A stretch of DNA of 64,000 bases, taken from contig NC_063176.1 of NCBI RefSeq assembly GCF_023159225.1, forward strand, positions 10,056,963 to 10,120,962. Direction: 5' to 3'. Source of the stretch: Perognathus longimembris pacificus (taxonomy: Eukaryota; Chordata; Mammalia; Rodentia; Heteromyidae). Both the position numbers and the translations under genes were made by a program. Positions 23,011 through 32,740 of the stretch are shown here, piece by piece. The notes beneath the pieces are model-generated. The model worked only from the letters and a program-made list of their open reading frames with translations, did no database searches and had not been told where the DNA came from. Positions within the stretch are counted from its first letter, which is position 1, and each line of letters opens with the position of its first letter.

Positions 23011-23068
23011 CCCTTCTTTCCTTCCTTCCTTCCTTCCTTCCTTCCTTCCTTCCTTCCTTCCTTCCTCC

Positions 23069-23137
<69 letters not shown>
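23011..23137. repeat. (CCTT)n(CTTT)n microsatellite
   Basis: CCTT units to about 23068, then CTTT units to about 23135. It directly precedes an antisense B1, so it probably grew from that SINE's A-rich tail. Confidence 0.93.
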
Positions 23138-23144
23138 TCACTTT

Positions 23145-23245
23145 CTCATCTGAAATAAGGCCTTGCTATATATAAGGCTGAGCTCAAACTTGTGATCCTA
23201 TTGCCTCAGGGTCCTTAATGCTGGACTTACAGAAATACATCATAC
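23145..23245 (-). mobile_element. B1-like SINE, minus strand
   Basis: AAATAAGGCCTTGCTATATA, then a GGCTGAGCTCAAACTTGTGATCC-type segment and TTGCCTCAGGGTCCTTAATG form the antisense of a B1 monomer. The adjacent pyrimidine microsatellite is its expanded tail. Confidence 0.7.
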
Positions 23246-24160
23246 TCAGATAAGATACAGACATAGTGCAGGTACACCACAGGAAGGGAATACAAGAAGA
23301 TCATCAATAATAGAAGCTACGATTACACATAGCACATTGAAAGTAGTTACAACAGTGATATAACAATTGTTTCCATAACATGAAGTTCATTTCACTTAGC
23401 GTCATCTCATGGGTTCATAAGGGTATAGATATTGGGCTCTTGTGATCCTCTTCTGTGACTTGTGTAAATCTGTCCTAATAATTCCCTATGAGGGAGACCA
23501 TAGAGTCCATGTTTCTTTGGGTCTGGCTCACTTCACTTGGTATAATTTTTTCCAAGTCCTTCCATTTCCTTATGAATGGGGCAATGTCATTCTTTCTGAT
23601 AGAGGCATAAAATTCCATTATGTATATGTACCACATTTTCCTGATCTATTCGTCTACTGAGGGGCATCTGGGTTGGTTCCATATACTAGCTATGACAAAT
23701 TGTGCTGCAATGAACATTGTTGTGCTGGTGGCTTTAGTGTGTTCTTTTTTGTGGTCTTTTGGGTAGATGGCCAAAAGTGGGGCTGCTGGGTCATAAAGGC
23801 CTCATATCTAAAATATATGCAGAACAAAAAAAATTACATTCCTCCAAAACAAAACCGCAAAGAACCAATAGCCCCCTCAACAAGTGGGCTAAAGACTTAA
23901 AAAGAGACTTCTCTGATGAAGAAATGAGAATGGCCAAGAGACATATAAAAAAGTGCTTTACATCACTGGCCATAAAAGAAACGCAAATCAAAACAACATT
24001 GAGATTCCATCTCACCCCAGTAAGAATGTCCTATATCAAGAAAACTAACCATAATAAATCTTGGAGGGGATGTGGCCAAAAGGGAACCCTACTTCATTGT
24101 TGGTGGGAATGTAAACTGGTTCAGCCACTCTGGCAAGTGGTATGGAGATTCCTCAGAAGG
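23246..24160 (-). mobile_element. L1 3' portion with a 5' inversion (twin-priming type), minus strand
   Basis: From 23246 to about 23805 the plus strand is antisense L1: 3'-UTR and the region back to ATGACCCAGCAGCCCC (reverse at about 23783-23804). From about 23825 to 24160 the sequence switches to sense L1, coding the C-terminus of ORF2. In L1 coordinates the sense part ends at GGTATGGAGATTCCTCAG, only a few tens of bases before the point where the antisense part begins. This is the structure expected when the second cDNA strand primes internally and inverts the 5' piece. The 3' terminal bases and the poly(A) tail are missing at the left, where a B1 adjoins. Confidence 0.7.
23825..24160 (+). 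pseudogene. L1 ORF2 C-terminal fragment
   Basis: A plus-strand frame running 23759-24373 contains recognisable L1 ORF2p C-terminal sequence over about 110 residues: [28 protein letters not shown], then GCGQKGTLLHCWWECKLVQP (the Cys-rich segment conserved at the end of mammalian ORF2p, coded near 24068-24127) and WRFLRR. The flanking parts of the frame are unrelated (inverted L1 and other 3'-UTR DNA). There is no start, no reverse transcriptase and no endonuclease, so it cannot encode a working retrotransposase. Confidence 0.85.
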
Positions 24161-24446
24161 CATTGGTTCGCATCTTACCCTTTGTCTCTCCATTTTGATA
24201 TTCCCCTTCCCTTCCCTGAGTCTGATAACTTATTTACAATACCCAGGGTACAAAAATCACTTACAGTGATATCAGGGGTAAAACCATCGGGAAGAAAGAC
24301 AAAAGAAAAAGGCATAATTTCAAATGATATATTGAGAATAACAGAACCAATGATAAAACATTTATTTCCATAACTTGGAGTTCATTTTGCTTATCATCAT
24401 CTATCTTCTGCAATGGCTATCCTAGATATGTAGTAAATATAACCAA
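24161..24446 (-). mobile_element. L1 3'-UTR fragment, antisense
   Basis: TTTGTCTCTCCATTTTGATA, CCCAGGGTACAAAAATCACT and ATCAGGGGTAAAACCATCGG correspond in order to the antisense L1 3' UTR at 40430-40620. Both ends are missing. It separates the two inverted L1 arrangements and may belong to either or to a third insertion. Confidence 0.6.
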
Positions 24447-25440
24447 TATAGAATTTTACTGCAATGAACATTGTTGTGCTGGTGGCTTTAGTGTGTGGTC
24501 TTGCCTATAATCATTTGGGTAGATGCCCAAAAGTGGGGCTGCTGGGTTCATAGATAGCTTTTATTATATTCAGTAATGTTCCTTGGAATCGTAGGTTTTC
24601 CAAAGCTTTTATCATAAATGGGTACTGAATTTTATCAAATGTTTTTTTTTCCGTGTCTAAAGAGATAATCATATGATTCTTGACCTTGCTCCTATTAATG
24701 TGGTGAATTACATTAATTGACTTGCGTGAATTGTATTCATCACAGCACAATTTGTCATTGCTAAAACATGGAGCCAACCCAGATGACCCTCAGTAGATGC
24801 ATGGATCAAGAAAATGTGGTACATATACACAATGGAATTCTATGCCTCTATCAGAAAGAATGATACTGCCCCATTCATAAGGAAATGGAAGGACATGGAA
24901 AAAAATCATACTATGTGAAGTGAGCCAGACCCAAAGAAACATGGATTATATGGTTTTCGTTATAAAGAATAATAAGTATATGTCTAGGATAGTCCTAGCA
25001 GAAGATCACAATAGCTCAAGAACTGTGCCTGTATGAACACAAAAGATGATGCTAAACAAAATGAACTTCAAGTTATGGAAACAAATTGTATATCACTGTT
25101 TTAGTTTTACCCCTGATATCACTATAACTGATTTTAGTACCCTGGATATTGTATATGCATGTATTGTAACAAGGGAAGGGGAAAGGAATACCAAAATCGA
25201 GAGACAAAGGATGAAAAGACAAACCAATGAACAGCAATACTTGCAAAACTATAGGGTGTAAACCAATTGTACATCTCATGCGGGGGGGGGGGGGAGAGGT
25301 AAGAAAGGAGGGGGCAGGCGGGGGAAAATGAGTGAGCAGATTACAAGTAGGATTAGAAATGTACTCACTCCCTTACACCTGAATCTGTAACCCCTCCATA
25401 CTTCGCTTTTACAATAAAATAATAAAATAAATAAATAAAT
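24447..25440 (+). mobile_element. Twin-primed L1 insertion (inverted 5' piece, sense 3' piece)
   Basis: At 24447-24745 the sequence is antisense L1: it starts at the reverse of CAATGTTCATTGCAG and reaches back into the ORF2 reverse transcriptase region. At about 24748 it switches to sense L1 starting CAGCACAATTTGTCATTGCT, which in an uninterrupted L1 directly follows CATTGCAG. It then continues through the 3' UTR (13-G run at 25282-25294) to an AATAAA-rich tail at 25412-25440. Contiguity of the two breakpoints in L1 coordinates is what twin priming predicts. An additional deletion lies inside the inverted piece near 24550. Confidence 0.8.
24553..24745 (-). pseudogene. L1 ORF2 reverse transcriptase fragment
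   Basis: A minus-strand frame at 24511-24777 includes [20 protein letters not shown], then [17 protein letters not shown] and [10 protein letters not shown]. This is the L1 reverse transcriptase segment around the first conserved Asp-containing block, which in L1 reads HMIISIDAEKAFDKIQ. A small lesion in a T-run changes the residues after the Asp. Only about 60 residues remain; it then runs directly into the unrelated downstream sequence GHLPK through an internal deletion. Confidence 0.85.
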
Positions 25441-26104
25441 AAGAGCCTAAGTAACCCACTTGTTCATACTATGGACCCAGATAATCAAGACTCTGTAAGT
25501 GAGGCTGAGAGATAATATTTACAGTTGGGTTGATGCATGAAATAAAATTAAAGATCTGTTCATAAAGCACAAGAAGAAGACTATTAGCTTGTAGTCTTAG
25601 CTCTAAATATATATCAGAAAATTTACTAAAAACTCTTTGAGAAAACAAGGTTTGATGTTTATATTTAAGATAGATGCATAAAATTCAAGTACATGTTAAC
25701 ATAGTGGGCATATCCAGAAGTTGTGATAGGGAAGCTACCAAGCAGAGACAAATACAACTCACAATTACACAGGAATTACTATAAAAATTGTATAGGATGC
25801 TTATTTGAGTTTTGTCACACAACTCTATTGAACATTACTATATGAGATTATACTAATTGGAGTTGCATGTCATATTCTCAAATAAAAAGTGGGAAGTTAA
25901 TAAAATGGTTAATGATCACCAAGCTAATTTGTTGGTTTAATGCCATGTTAATGAGATGTCTATTTTTTGCTCCTCATCCAATTATCTCTTGAAATTTCCT
26001 GGACAATAAGAAAGACGAAATATTAAGATGTCTTTAGACTTGTAATCATGATATATTACCCTGCCAGATGAATTATGTGCATTATTTTATTAACAAAATA
26101 CTGT
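25441..26104. other. No recognisable feature
   Basis: AT-rich sequence between two sense L1 3' ends. Confidence 0.45.
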
Positions 26105-26445
26105 CATTAAGAGATAGCATACGCTGATCTTAGTACCCTAGATACTGTATATACTTGTATTAGAACTAGAGAAGAGAGTGGAAATACCAAAATCAAGAGA
26201 CAAAGGATAAAAAGACAAACGATTCCAAAAGCAATACTTACAAAAAACATTTGGTATAAACCAACTGTATTGCTCATGGCGGGGGGGGGGGGGGGGGGCG
26301 GGGTGGAGAGGGAAAGGGGCAGGGAGGTGGCGGGGGGAAAAATGAGGGAGGAAGTAACAAGTTGAACAAGAAATGTACTCACTGTCTTACATATGAAACT
26401 GTAACCCTGCTGTAATTCACTTTGACAATAAAGGAAAAGAGAGAA
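26105..26445 (+). mobile_element. L1 3'-UTR, sense, with 18-G run
   Basis: The segment aligns by eye with 25120-25430: CTGATCTTAGTACCCTAGAT, CCAAAATCAAGAGACAAAGG, GGTATAAACCAACTGTATTG, then a G-rich polypurine tract with 18 consecutive G at 26281-26298, then AAGAAATGTACTCACTGTCT and an AATAAAGG end. It is 5'-truncated to about 340 bases. Confidence 0.85.
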
Positions 26446-27690
26446 AAAAGAGATAGCATATGACTAATATTACAAGCTAGAGCAACAGAAAAGATCAGTC
26501 ATAAAACAAAACCAAATGCATATGCATAAAGTTTATTGGTTAGACTTTTCCAAGAAATAGAGTCAGTAGGTATATCCAAAATAATATATTCTCTAATGAA
26601 TTATTCTACATGATTATGAATCTGAGAGTTCCCATCCTTTGCCATGGGACTTAGAGACCCAGCAAAACTGATTATACACTTGCAAGTCTGAGATTCACAG
26701 GGCTGTGGTGCGTATAAACCTTGCTGTTTATTTGGCTGCTCTGAGAATCCAAAACTAGCAGTAAAGCAAATAGAAAATTCAAAATTCGTCTCTCTCTTTG
26801 TTCTGTTAGGTTCTCCACACATTCAAGGATCTCTTCTCACATTCAGAAACGTTGTTCTTTACAACAACAATGATAATGCCAATCTTTCTGGAGTACCTTC
26901 CTGTACAGATACTCAGAAATAGTGATCAATGAGATATTTGCATGAATCAATGGTCCAGCACACTTGGCACATAAAATTAATCATTAAAGGACGTATTATA
27001 CACCTTATTACATGATAATTATACAATTACTAACCACTAGAAATGAAATAGTATTTTCAACCTCTGTATAGGAAAAAGAGTATTGAAAACAAAAACACCA
27101 AGGTAGACTATTCCTTACCCAAAACAACCAGATGGATAAAAATATTCAAGTAAAATTGCTACCATAAAATACATACAAGTATTAAAAAACAAACTTTACC
27201 CAAACTCACCCCAAAATTTACAAACCACAATGATGAGATATAAGTTGAGAGAGATGCAAAGACTTTCAAGACTTTTAAATCATAACTACATAAAGTTAAC
27301 AATAATATATACTGCACTTTTGTAATAATTTCATAGCTACCTCCTGTTGCTTTGTGATGAGCTCATGTTGGGAGAATCTGCTTAAAACATTGTGTGCTAC
27401 TAATTATCTCTGTGTGAGCAACTCATCTCTCCAGTAAATTCTGTATTACAATAAAATGTACCATTTCATGGTCTCTGGGTATTTATCATGGTATATAATA
27501 CATTTAACACAAAAACTATGTCTTACTCAACTATATTTGTTATTTGAAAGATTTCCAGTCAACCATAGGTTTAACTAATAGTTAAGTTTTGTATGAGTAA
27601 AAGTTGTATGCAGATTTTTGCCTTTATGGTTGATTCTAATTGCCAGTATTGTTTAAGAACCCACTGCACATGATGGTCCCTTATGCATAT
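26446..27690. other. No recognisable feature
   Basis: About 1.2 kb of AT-rich DNA with no named repeat; the minus-strand frame at 26601-26822 has no motif. Confidence 0.45.
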
Positions 27691-27699
27691 ACCACCTTT

Positions 27700-27960
27700 G
27701 CCTGGTGCCAGTGGCTCCTGACTGTAAGCTACCTACTTAGGAAACTAAAATCTGAAAAACATATGGTCTGAAGTCCATCTGAGCAGAAAAGATTGTGAGA
27801 CTTATATGTCCATTTAAACATTAAAAGGCTGGAAGTGAAGCTGAGACTGAAATGGTAGATAGCTAGGTTTGAACATAAAGAAGCTAAGGGAGAGCAACAA
27901 GACCTTGAATTTCAGCTCCAATATCTGCACAAAAAATTAAACAGTAAAACAAAGACTACA
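27700..27960 (+). mobile_element. Degenerate B1-type plus Geo composite SINE, plus strand
   Basis: GGTGCCAGTGGCTCCTGACT, CTACCTACTTAGGAAACTAA, then the linker-like CCATTTAAACATTAAAAGGC, then GAAGCTGAGACTGAAATGGT follow the order of the clearer copy at 18694-18945. Heavily mutated, with an A-rich end. Confidence 0.6.
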
Positions 27961-29290
27961 TTGCTTAGTTATGTAGCATTTTAGTTTGTATGATCATTCT
28001 GTATTTACACAATAAAAACATTGCCAATGTCATTGTGCTTAGAACCTATCCATTAAATTGCAAGTGATTATGTAAGCACCAGATTCACAAAGTAAAATAT
28101 TTTGTTTGGAAACTAAAAGGCTTAGTTACAATTTATATAATGGGCACTTAAATTGGCAGGTGTTTCACTGTTTTGACAGATTTTTCTAGGATGAACATTT
28201 CATTAATATATGCATAAATTCATCACTATGAGTTATATTAAATCTAGTAGCATTTGTCATGATGGCATATGAAACATACAGTACACTATCTTGCTCATTT
28301 ATTACCTAATCCCTCAATTTTCATAATAATGTTTTCCTAACTATGTATTTGAACGTAATACACTTTATTGTTTTGCTACCTCCTAAGAAGGACTTATACA
28401 TTCTCATGTTTCTGTTATTGTTCATGTGCCTGTTGAACATATATTGTATTTGCATAACTGTAAAACATTTGCTAACTACTTAAGGATCATTGCATTTTGC
28501 AAAGGAAAATCATGTGTAAATCAAATTGAATGTGCATAGATCTTTAAATGTCTAACCTTACATAAACAAATGTCATCTTAACCAGGAAATTGATGGCAAA
28601 GAAGGTAATTTATGTTTAAAAAATGTCTGAGTTTAAAAGAGAATTTGGCAATGAATAGGAAATGATTTTTTTGAGTACTAATAATATGTATACCATTAAG
28701 GTAATGAAATATCTGTTCTTTACCCCAGAGGAGATACAGAAAATCATATGAGAGTGTTGATTCATTAGTAGTTTTGTGCTCCTCAACTTCATTATTATTT
28801 TTTTCATGGGACAGATAGACCTTATTTCAAAGAGTTAGCTCTTTGTCCAAGTTTCAGGAACTATTTTTAAAGGAGTAGCTCCTCACATTCTTAGGTAGAA
28901 ATTTTAATAATATTTTTCTTGACTTAAATACCCTTTTTTAGGTTAACTTTAATTAGGCCTACATTACTCATTGCTAGATACATTATCTTTGAACAGAGTA
29001 GAGGGTGTTTATTCCTATAAGATAAGGAAATTACTTTTACAACTTTTGTCTTCCCCATTATAAAATGCGAGGGAAAAATCAGATTTTTCCCTAATTTACT
29101 TGTTCAAAGTACTGCTGATTCATATCCATACAAACGAGCATTTAAATGGTAAAACACCCTCATTTACTTCTTTCATGGTTGTAGGATGAGTAACTTTTAT
29201 ACAAATATTTGAATTTCAATGCACCTTTTAATATATGAGTTTTTCTTCATTTTAAAAATAACGACTTTTCTTAATGAAATTATTATTATT
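27961..29290. other. No recognisable feature
   Basis: About 1.3 kb of AT-rich unique-looking DNA. Confidence 0.45.
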
Positions 29291-29299
29291 TTTAATTAA

Positions 29300-30430
29300 A
29301 GGACGTGCATGGCAGCAATCTAATTCAAGAGCAGACCTCAGATATTGGGTCTCAGGACCTTCACCTCTAACAGGGACTTCTGTTACAGCTCTCAGGCATA
29401 CAGCATCCGAGACCCTAGTCCCTTAAGGCTGCAAAGCACCCTGGAACTTTCCCATCAATAAGAGGTACAGTCTTAGGCTCTCTGCAGCCTTTCTTATCTG
29501 CACTGCCTGTTTTCCTTTCCCTTTGGCTGTCTGGAACTCTTTAGCTACCCTCTCGCACGACTGCTGCCTCAGCCTTGGCTCCTCTGCCACGTTCTCTGTC
29601 TCTTCTTCCTGATGCCGGCACAGCCCACTGTACTAATGATAAACATCAAAAGTAGGTAAGAAAAGACCACTTGAGGAAAGTCTTTTATTGCGGCCAGCGT
29701 TATAACACGTGGGAGCAGCACAGGAAGGGGTCTCTCAAATGACTCTACTTGTAGTGTCCAGTTGACCTCAGCTGACCCTGTGGAGACACCCAAACAAGGG
29801 CTCAGCCCCCTGCACAGCCCATTAGTGATCTGAAGAGGGGAGGCTTAGCTCCACCCTGAGATTTGTTCTGTCATTGCTCAAACAAACCGTGATCCTGGGT
29901 GAAATAGGACAGGTTGATACATCCCGGAGTCTCCCCGCACCACGACATCTCTGAGCCCTCCAGAAAACCTCACTGGCCAAACCAGGACCCCTTGCTACCT
30001 AAAACACACATCAGAGCACCCATCAGGTGAGTGTGGCAGGAAGGGCACATCTGACTTGAAGTACCTTGCAGATAGACATCAACTTGATTGCAAAGGCACA
30101 GAGCCCTACACCAATCCTTAAAGGGCCCTCCCTCTACCACTAGCTCCTCCCTGCATCTCCTCATTCCCTAGCCTCCCATCCTTGCCCTTCCTTCCCTAAA
30201 TGTCTGCTCATTAGTGTAGGCAGAGTCAAAAACTAAAGAGCCTCCCCAAACATGCTTACCGATGCTATAAAGATGACCTCCAAGAACCACTGGAGTTACA
30301 ATATACACAAAACGTAAGAATTGTCTCAGCCAGGCAAAATTTACTTCTGCAAGAAGGTGTGCCACCCACCCAAAACCTGGCAGACAAGCACCAGCTTTTC
30401 TTTTTGTATGAAAGGAAATTGAAATAAATG
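29300..30430 (-). mobile_element. Retroviral LTR-like block, minus strand, family unknown
   Basis: This GC-richer block differs sharply from its AT-rich flanks. Read on the minus strand it contains TTATAA (29699-29704 on plus) about ten bases before GGCCGCAATAAAAGAC, a TATA box and polyadenylation signal spaced as in LTRs with a short R region, and a possible terminus ...TTAGTACA at 29629. A minus-strand frame at 30168-30365 has a hydrophobic stretch (FLRFVYIVTPVVLGGHLY), but I cannot link it to a retroviral protein. Limits and family are uncertain; parts may be unrelated to the LTR. Confidence 0.45.
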
Positions 30431-30591
30431 TCTAACTCCTGCTGTTGGAGCTATACAATTGTGAGGGTAAAATGGATGCATAGAGGCCCACCCTGAGTTT
30501 GGGCAGTGTGAGAACTAAGGAGTGGTAGAGTTTCACAGGAAATACCATGACATCCTGGTTTTGGCTAACGGGGATGTGTTTTCTACATGCT

Positions 30592-30875
30592 TTTGCTTTA
30601 GAATTGTTTGTTGAGCTACCAAAACAGAAATACACTGTGTTGCTTAAAACAGAGAAATTTATGTTCTCACATTTCTGGAAGTGAGACATTTGATCAACTT
30701 GTTGGCAGAGTTTGCTTCTTCTAAGGCCTTTCTCCTAGGCTTGAAATTAGGCTTTTACTTTTTCCTGAGTATCTTCCTTTGGTCTTGCTCCATGCCTGTT
30801 CATGCTGTTGTCTGTTTTTCTTATCTGTTGCAAGTTATATTGATTACAGCCAACTCTAATGATTTCATTTAAAAT
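30592..30875 (-). mobile_element. MaLR-type LTR (MLT1-like), minus strand
   Basis: The plus strand shows GAGCTACCAAAACAGAAATA, then TGTTGCTTAAAACAGAGAAATT, TCTCACATTTCTGGAAGTGAG-type and CTTGTTGGCAGAGTTTGCTT, the familiar antisense order of MLT1 LTR 3' ends (..CTTAAAACAACA.., ..CAGTTCTGGAGG.., ..GGCAGGG..). Old and diverged; non-coding. Confidence 0.62.
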
Positions 30876-31938
30876 TAAGAGCTTTAACACATGTACATAT
30901 CTATATAGCTGTATATCTATATCTATATATATTTGGTGAGGAAGGGATATATAATTCAAATGATTTTGCAATAGTAATCAAAGCAAGAAATTAATCTCCC
31001 TGACCAAGGAATTGAAAATATCTCCATAATCATCGTAACAGGCAAATCTTTGCAGCTACTGAGAATGCTGACCAGGATAGAAAGCACATAGTTTATAATC
31101 AACACATACACAGACTTAGAAAGTTGGAGTTAAAAAAAAACCACAACTATATCAATAACCTGCTAATCATTCCAGATTGTGGTGTTGGAATCCACTGTTT
31201 TGAATAATGTAACACTAATTTAAGATATGTCTGTGGTTATATTTTCTTGTTTGTCTATATACCAGAATGATAAAGTTGTCCCACAAAAAAAAGAATTAAA
31301 TGATCAGTGGAAAATGCAACAATATTTCCAAATAAGATGCTATAGGCTTACAGCAGACATGCAAATGAAGAGGCCTAAATATAGTTTTGAAATCTTTATT
31401 TAATTTCCATGTTAATCACAGGGGATTAAGATTCCTCAGGAGAGCTTTACTGTTGTTTAAAGAGAGGTAGGAGAGATTATGTTTTCTATCACTTCAGGTA
31501 TAGTGTGAAGATTATGGTTATGGGAGCACAAAGTTTGAGACAATGGTAGATTGGGACTAAATACATACTACGCACCTTCACATCCTTTCTTCTCAAAGAA
31601 GTTATTGAATGGGTGATTACAGCAAAATGAGAGCTCTTTTCGGAAAGCAAATGCACAGTGCTCTCCGCATAATGGTTTACGATGGTATAATTCTTTCTTA
31701 AGAAATCTGGACTACGTGGAAAAGAGAATACATCTCCAGTTACCTTAAGTACTGCCTAAACACGCAGCACATCTCCAGCAATGGGGGAAATATTTACCAA
31801 CTTCCAAGGGAGAATGTAGCAGTCAATCCCTACCCACTTCAGAGTGCATCATTAGTCTCATGACTCTACCAGTGAAAGAAGCCTTTCTAATATTATTTCC
31901 AATTTAAGGAAGAAGAGCAAGTTCTTTATTTTCCTTTT
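30876..31938. other. No recognisable feature
   Basis: About 1 kb of unique-looking AT-rich sequence with a TATATC-rich patch at 30895-30930. Confidence 0.45.
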
Positions 31939-31939
31939 C

Positions 31940-32178
31940 CTTTTTTGTTTTCTTTTTGGTCTTAGGGCTTGAACTCTGAGCCCTGGTACTGTCCCTGAGC
32001 TCAGCTCAAGGCTAGCATTCCTACCACTTTAGCCACAGCGCTTCTTCCAGTTTTCCTGTGGTTAATTGGCGATAAGAGTGCCACATACTTTCCTACCTGG
32101 GCTGGCTTTGAACTGTGAGATCTCAGCCCCCTGAGTAGGTAGTATTATAGGCATAAGCCATGGGTGCCCAGCTCAAGA
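31940..32178 (-). mobile_element. B1-type plus Geo composite SINE, minus strand
   Basis: The antisense Geo part (GGGCTTGAACTCTGAGCCCT, CTCAAGGCTAGCATTCCTAC, CCACTTTAGCCACAGCGCTT) precedes the linker (GTGGTTAATTGGCGATAAGA) and the antisense B1-like head (CTACCTGGGCTGGCTTTGAA). Fairly well preserved, with a T-rich tail side at 31930-31955. Confidence 0.82.
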
Positions 32179-32194
32179 GAGGGTAAATAGTTAA

Positions 32195-32292
32195 AATGTA
32201 ATCCACTGGGAGAGGCGAGGGAAGGGATGACATTTTCAAAAAGAAATGTCCTCTTTACCTGGGATATGTAGCCCCTCTGTACAACATCTTTA
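32195..32292 (+). mobile_element. L1 3'-UTR end, sense, short
   Basis: The G-rich GAGAGGCGAGGGAAGGGATG, then AAAAAGAAATGTCCTCTTTA and ATATGTAGCCCCTCTGTACA match the last 100 bases of the other L1 3' ends. Confidence 0.65.
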
Positions 32293-32425
32293 CATTTTTT
32301 TGTGTTGTCCTTGTTGGTCGTGGAGCTTGAACTCCGGGCCTTATGGTACTGCTCCTGCCTAGCAAGCTTAAGGCCCTGAGAGGAGTAGAAGGAAGAAAAG
32401 AGAAGAAGGAGGAGGGAGGAAAAAC
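32293..32425 (-). mobile_element. Geo-module SINE fragment, minus strand, with purine-rich border
   Basis: After a T run, GGTCGTGGAGCTTGAACTCC and GGGCCTTATGGTACTGCTCC resemble the antisense Geo end. It lies directly at the A-tail side of the L1 3' end. A GGAGGAAAAG-type purine stretch follows at 32380-32425. Confidence 0.5.
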
Positions 32426-32514
32426 ACAGTAATCTATTAGCTAATGCTCTGTTCTCCAGACGATCAGATTAGCATATGTTTTCCAGAAACAAAATAACAA
32501 GTAGAACAATAGGA

Positions 32515-32740
32515 TACAGATGCAGACACAGTGCCTCATGCTTGTACTTCCAGCTACTTGGGTTGTGGAGGTTAGGAGGATTACCATTCATGGCCAGTTC
32601 AGACAGAACGTTGGCAAAACTCATCTCAACCTAGAGCTGGTCATGTTGGCAAATGTCTGTCATCTCAGGTAAGTGGGAGGTTGAGCCTCATGGGCCAGGA
32701 GGGCTACACACACATAAAAATGACCCCAGTTGGGAAATAA
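32515..32740 (+). mobile_element. B1-like dimeric SINE, plus strand
   Basis: CAGTGCCTCATGCTTGTACT, CCAGCTACTTGGGTTGTGGA and GTTAGGAGGATTACCATTCA form a B1-like unit. A second 7SL-like start, CTGGTCATGTTGGCAAATGT with CATCTCAGGTAAGTGGGAGG, begins at about 32635. Two related units in tandem suggest a dimeric B1-type element. Confidence 0.6.

Noticed and set aside
23759..24373. A 204-codon frame, the longest in the window, as an active gene
   Set aside because: Its centre is L1 ORF2 C-terminus and its ends are inverted L1 and 3'-UTR sequence; it lacks all catalytic domains.
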